Made by a program: the position numbers and the translations under genes. Shown here one piece after another: positions 5,025 through 6,826 of a DNA stretch of 6,826 nt. This DNA is from a bacterium. GTDB lineage: Bacteria > Patescibacteriota > CPR2 > UBA1875 > JAJYID01. A model generated the notes under the pieces. The model saw only the letters and a list, made by a program, of their open reading frames with translations. It was not told where the DNA came from and did no database searches. Each line of letters opens with the position of its first letter. Within the stretch, counting starts at the first letter, position 1. Where the stretch lies: NCBI GenBank assembly GCA_021791015.1, contig JAJYFH010000038.1, forward strand, positions 1 through 6,826, given 5' to 3'.

Positions 5025-5909
5025 CTACAGGAGGCCTAGCTTATTCATCTCGCGCCGGAGCGCGCTGTGCTGGGCGGGGTTGGCGGGAATGAGCGGCTTG
5101 CCGATGTAGCCCATATTAAAGCCGAGCATCTCGAGGCCAGCTTTGATCATGATGGGGTTGGATGTCATGAAGAGCGCATCGATGAGGCCGTCGTACTTCT
5201 GCATGCACTTGGCGGCGGCTTTGGGGTTTTCCTGGTAGATCTCGATAACGCGCGCCATTTCTTTTCCGATCATGTGGGAAGCCACACTAATGACTCCTCG
5301 GGCTCTCAGGTCTAATGCCTCGATCAGCTTGTCATCTTCACCGGTATAGATCAGGAAGTCATCGGGCACCAAATCGCGGTATCGCGGTATCTGGACGATG
5401 TTGCATTCCTTGATTCCAACAATGTTCTTGTGATTGCTTAACGCGGCAACAGTCTCCGGCTCCATGTTGAGGCCAGTTCTGCCAGGAATATTGTATAGTA
5501 TCACCGGCAGGCCGACATCTGCTGTCTCATGGAAGTGAACAACAAGCCCTTCCTGTGGCGGCTTGTTGTAATAGGGGACAACGCTCAGGACGGCATCGTA
5601 CTCGAGTTCGGCAGCCCTTGCTGTCATCTCTACTGACTTTTTGGTCTCATTCGAACCGGTACCGGCGATCAAGCGGCAACGATCACCGACGGCTGTCTTC
5701 ACCTCGCGGAAGAGGTGATACTGCTGTCGGTCGGTTAAAGTTGGCGCCTCGCCGGTTGTGCCGGCTACGACCAGAGCGTCTGCGCCTTTTAAATCAACGC
5801 AGAATTCGGCTAATCTCCGCGACACTTGAGCAGCGATGTTACCGCTGTTCGTTCGTGGTGTTGCCATAGCGGTCGCTACCCTGATGTCTGTCAGGCTCTT
5901 TTTGCTCAT
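5025..5909 (-). CDS. dapA: 4-hydroxy-tetrahydrodipicolinate synthase (dihydrodipicolinate synthase)
   Basis: A 294-residue cytoplasmic TIM-barrel enzyme that condenses pyruvate with aspartate semialdehyde, the first committed step to diaminopimelate and lysine. The full active site is visible: GTTGEAPTL (50-58) with Thr51/Thr52, YYNKPPQEG (113-121), LYNIPGRTG with Tyr139 and Arg144, and the Schiff-base lysine Lys167 in VGIKEC. These correspond to Thr44/45, Tyr133, Arg138 and Lys161 of the E. coli enzyme. Length equals the family norm, so the gene looks intact. The start at 5909 is set by a good Shine-Dalgarno 7 bases upstream. It is a single gene with its own terminator, divergent from an ACT-domain gene that may regulate it. 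Its codons are more GC-rich than those of its neighbours. Related lyases of the family (N-acetylneuraminate lyase and others) are less likely given the motif set. Confidence 0.94.
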   Translation of the reverse strand: MSKKSLTDIRVATAMATPRTNSGNIAAQVSRRLAEFCVDLKGADALVVAGTTGEAPTLTDRQQYHLFREVKTAVGDRCRLIAGTGSNETKKSVEMTARAAELEYDAVLSVVPYYNKPPQEGLVVHFHETADVGLPVILYNIPGRTGLNMEPETVAALSNHKNIVGIKECNIVQIPRYRDLVPDDFLIYTGEDDKLIEALDLRARGVISVASHMIGKEMARVIEIYQENPKAAAKCMQKYDGLIDALFMTSNPIMIKAGLEMLGFNMGYIGKPLIPANPAQHSALRREMNKLGLL

Positions 5910-5916
5910 CTTCCAG

Positions 5917-5923
5917 CTCCTTT
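5917..5923 (-). promoter_or_regulatory. Shine-Dalgarno of dapA
   Basis: AAAGGAG on the minus strand (5923-5917) with a 7-base spacer to the ATG at 5909. It fixes the dapA start and contrasts with the exporter, exchanger and hydrolase genes, which show none. Confidence 0.85.
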
Positions 5924-5954
5924 GTCTTGGTGGGATAATTATCGTTGCAAAGTT

Positions 5955-5964
5955 AGCAGCTGCT
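5955..5964. promoter_or_regulatory. Ten-base palindrome in the dapA leader
   Basis: AGCAGCTGCT is a perfect palindrome in the leader between the candidate dapA transcription start (about 5978) and the Shine-Dalgarno. It might be an operator for the divergent pair, but it is short and could be chance. Confidence 0.25.
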
Positions 5965-5984
5965 GTACAAAGAACATAAGGGAG

Positions 5985-6013
5985 ATTTTACTCATTGCGT
6001 TTACATAAGTGAA
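5985..6013 (-). promoter_or_regulatory. Candidate dapA promoter
   Basis: On the minus strand, TTCACT (6013-6008), 17 bases, TAAAAT (5990-5985). Transcription would start near 5978, giving a leader of about 69 bases, too short for a lysine riboswitch. The -35 falls inside the spacer of the opposing promoter. Confidence 0.4.
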
Positions 6014-6028
6014 ATAATCTGATAAAAT
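6000..6028 (+). promoter_or_regulatory. Promoter of the ACT-domain gene
   Basis: TTTACA (6000-6005), a 17-base spacer and TAAAAT (6023-6028), preceded by TG to give TGATAAAAT (6020-6028). This is the best full promoter in the window. The start would be near 6035, leaving a leader of about 32 bases with a weak AGAGA (6053-6057) before the ATG. A second TATAAT lies at 6037-6042 without a matching -35. Confidence 0.65.
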
Positions 6029-6066
6029 TATGAGATTATAATAATAAATGTTAGAGATATAACAAA

Positions 6067-6720
6067 ATGCTAAAGATTTCAGATTCACTTGAAGAAATTA
6101 TTGGGGGAAATAATCTGCTTGCTTTTGGCCTGCAGCATCGGCTTTTTAATCTTTCCCAGCTCTCAAAGTTTCTAAAGCCACTTGTCGAGGCGAGAGCCAA
6201 GAAGGAGGTTACAGAGAGCGCACTGCTCATGAGCCTTTCCAGGTTTCAGAGAGATTTCAAGGAAGAGATCGGATCGATCCAAGGTTTTACAATTCTAAAC
6301 ATTACAGTTAATTCCGTTCTGGCTTCGATGACTTTCTCTGCCAGCCCCGGAATTTTAAAAAATATAAGCAAGCTTTATCGAGCAGCTCGCAGTAAAAAAG
6401 ATTATATAACCCTAAGTCAGGGAACAAGTGAAATCACCTTGATCGCTAGCCAAGAGCTTCTTGATTTGGCAAAAAGTGTGCTTGGAGAAAACCCGATATT
6501 TGTAAAAAAAGGTTTATCATCAGTGGGGTTGAAATTTGCTCCGAAATATAACGACATGCCGGGATTTTTCTATCATGTTTTGCAAAAAGTTGCTCTTCAG
6601 GGAATAAGCGTACACGAGGTTTCATCAACGTACAGTGAACTCATACTTTACATAGAAGAGGAGAATATCAGATTGGCGTTTGATACTCTTTACAACTGTC
6701 TTCCTGTCCGCAAGGGTTAA
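6067..6720 (+). CDS. Tandem ACT-domain protein with helical, possibly winged-helix N-terminus; candidate amino-acid-sensing regulator
   Basis: A 217-residue soluble protein. Residues 1-70 are helix-rich, with the pattern LSQLSKFLKPLVEARAKKEV then TESALLMSLSRFQRDF, which reads like a small helix-turn-helix unit. Residues about 74-140 form one ACT domain containing QGTSEI (118-123), close to the QGSSEI signature of aspartokinase regulatory domains. Residues about 150-212 form a second, with DMPG (163-166), the GISVHEVSSTYSEL strand pair and a closing helix. The tandem arrangement is that of aspartokinase, but no kinase domain is present. ACT domains bind amino acids such as lysine or threonine at dimer interfaces. 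It is divergent from dapA, 157 bases apart with overlapping promoters, so regulation of dapA by an amino-acid signal is a reasonable inference. DNA binding is not proven from sequence. The ATG at 6067 is the only sensible start. Confidence 0.82.
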   Translation: MLKISDSLEEIIGGNNLLAFGLQHRLFNLSQLSKFLKPLVEARAKKEVTESALLMSLSRFQRDFKEEIGSIQGFTILNITVNSVLASMTFSASPGILKNISKLYRAARSKKDYITLSQGTSEITLIASQELLDLAKSVLGENPIFVKKGLSSVGLKFAPKYNDMPGFFYHVLQKVALQGISVHEVSSTYSELILYIEEENIRLAFDTLYNCLPVRKG

Positions 6721-6762
6721 TTTTTTTGTTTTATTGACCATGTAAATTTTCGCCTAAATATA

Positions 6763-6768
6763 TATAAT
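6763..6768 (+). promoter_or_regulatory. Consensus -10 box before the next gene
   Basis: TATAAT inside a TATATATAAT run, followed by T-rich DNA. TTGACC (6734-6739) is the only -35-like hexamer, but it is 23 bases away, too far for this -10; TATATA at 6759-6764 would give a 19-base spacer. Transcription probably starts near 6775, just before the leader hairpin. Confidence 0.45.
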
Positions 6769-6777
6769 TTTTTCAAA

Positions 6778-6807
6778 ACCCACGCACCGGATAAATTGGT
6801 GCGGGGT
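6778..6807 (+). promoter_or_regulatory. Leader hairpin directly upstream of a Shine-Dalgarno
   Basis: CGCACC (6783-6788) pairs with GGTGCG (6798-6803). With A6782 bulged, ACCC (6778-6781) pairs with GGGT (6804-6807), giving a ten-pair stem around a 9-base loop. It would sit at the very 5' end of the message and ends one base before AAAGGAG (6808-6814). It may protect the message or tune translation. Confidence 0.5.
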
Positions 6808-6819
6808 AAAGGAGAAAAA

Positions 6820-6826
6820 ATGGCAA
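6820..6826 (+). CDS. Start of the next gene, cut by the window end
   Basis: ATG at 6820 followed by GCA, so the protein begins Met-Ala. AAAGGAG (6808-6814) lies 5 bases upstream, a strong ribosome binding site, and a -10 and hairpin precede it. Only two codons are visible, so nothing can be said of the product. Confidence 0.65.

Noticed and set aside
5555..5869. Open frame of 104 codons on the plus strand inside dapA
   Set aside because: It lies wholly within dapA on the opposite strand, is very rich in Arg, Leu and Ser as is typical of a shadow frame, and has no ribosome binding site. DapA has all its catalytic motifs.
5910..5978. Lysine riboswitch in the dapA leader
   Set aside because: The predicted leader is only about 69 bases, far below the size of the lysine riboswitch, and lacks its multi-helix junction.
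6048..6062. Tiny frame Met-Leu-Glu-Ile before the ACT gene
   Set aside because: Four codons in AT-rich leader DNA with no ribosome binding site; likely chance.
1..6826. CRISPR arrays, transposases, integrases or a defence or phage system
   Set aside because: No regularly spaced repeats, terminal inverted repeats or mobile-element proteins are present; all sizeable genes belong to housekeeping, transport or hydrolase families.

Overview
The window looks like a chromosomal segment of a bacterium from the Candidate Phyla Radiation (Patescibacteria), most likely Parcubacteria-like. That assignment is an inference. It rests on the modest GC content of most genes, several promoters placed so close to start codons that the messages would be leaderless, and an unusual parvulin-type isomerase of a kind I associate with that group. 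TGA is used as a stop codon, so the standard bacterial code applies. There are seven substantial genes, two of them at or near the edges in partial form plus a sliver of an eighth, and no RNA gene, CRISPR array or insertion sequence that I can support.

Left part (1-857): the 3' end of a SurA/PrsA-like peptidyl-prolyl isomerase whose parvulin domain appears to have its first strand moved to the C-terminus, then a 247-base gap with short degenerate repeats, a candidate promoter and a clear intrinsic terminator. Next is a 14-helix DHA2-type MFS exporter (858-2483, +), which converges with a sodium/calcium-exchanger-family protein (2490-3539, -), leaving only 6 bases between their stops.

Middle (3546-5017, minus strand): an SGNH/GDSL hydrolase of the arylesterase/acyltransferase type overlaps a peptidase-E-like (S51) serine peptidase by 4 bases (ATGA), so the two form a translationally coupled pair. 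The exchanger follows 37 bases later with its own promoter. The hydrolase promoter has a perfect extended -10 exactly 6 bases from the ATG, and a perfect 24-base palindrome lies 40-63 bases upstream of the start codon.

Right part (5025-6826): a complete, more GC-rich dapA (dihydrodipicolinate synthase) with its own strong terminator and Shine-Dalgarno sequence is divergent from a gene for a helix-rich N-terminus joined to two aspartokinase-type ACT domains. The candidate promoters of this pair overlap face to face. This suggests, as inference, that the ACT protein senses lysine or a related amino acid and regulates dapA. The window ends with the leader hairpin, Shine-Dalgarno sequence and first codons of another gene.
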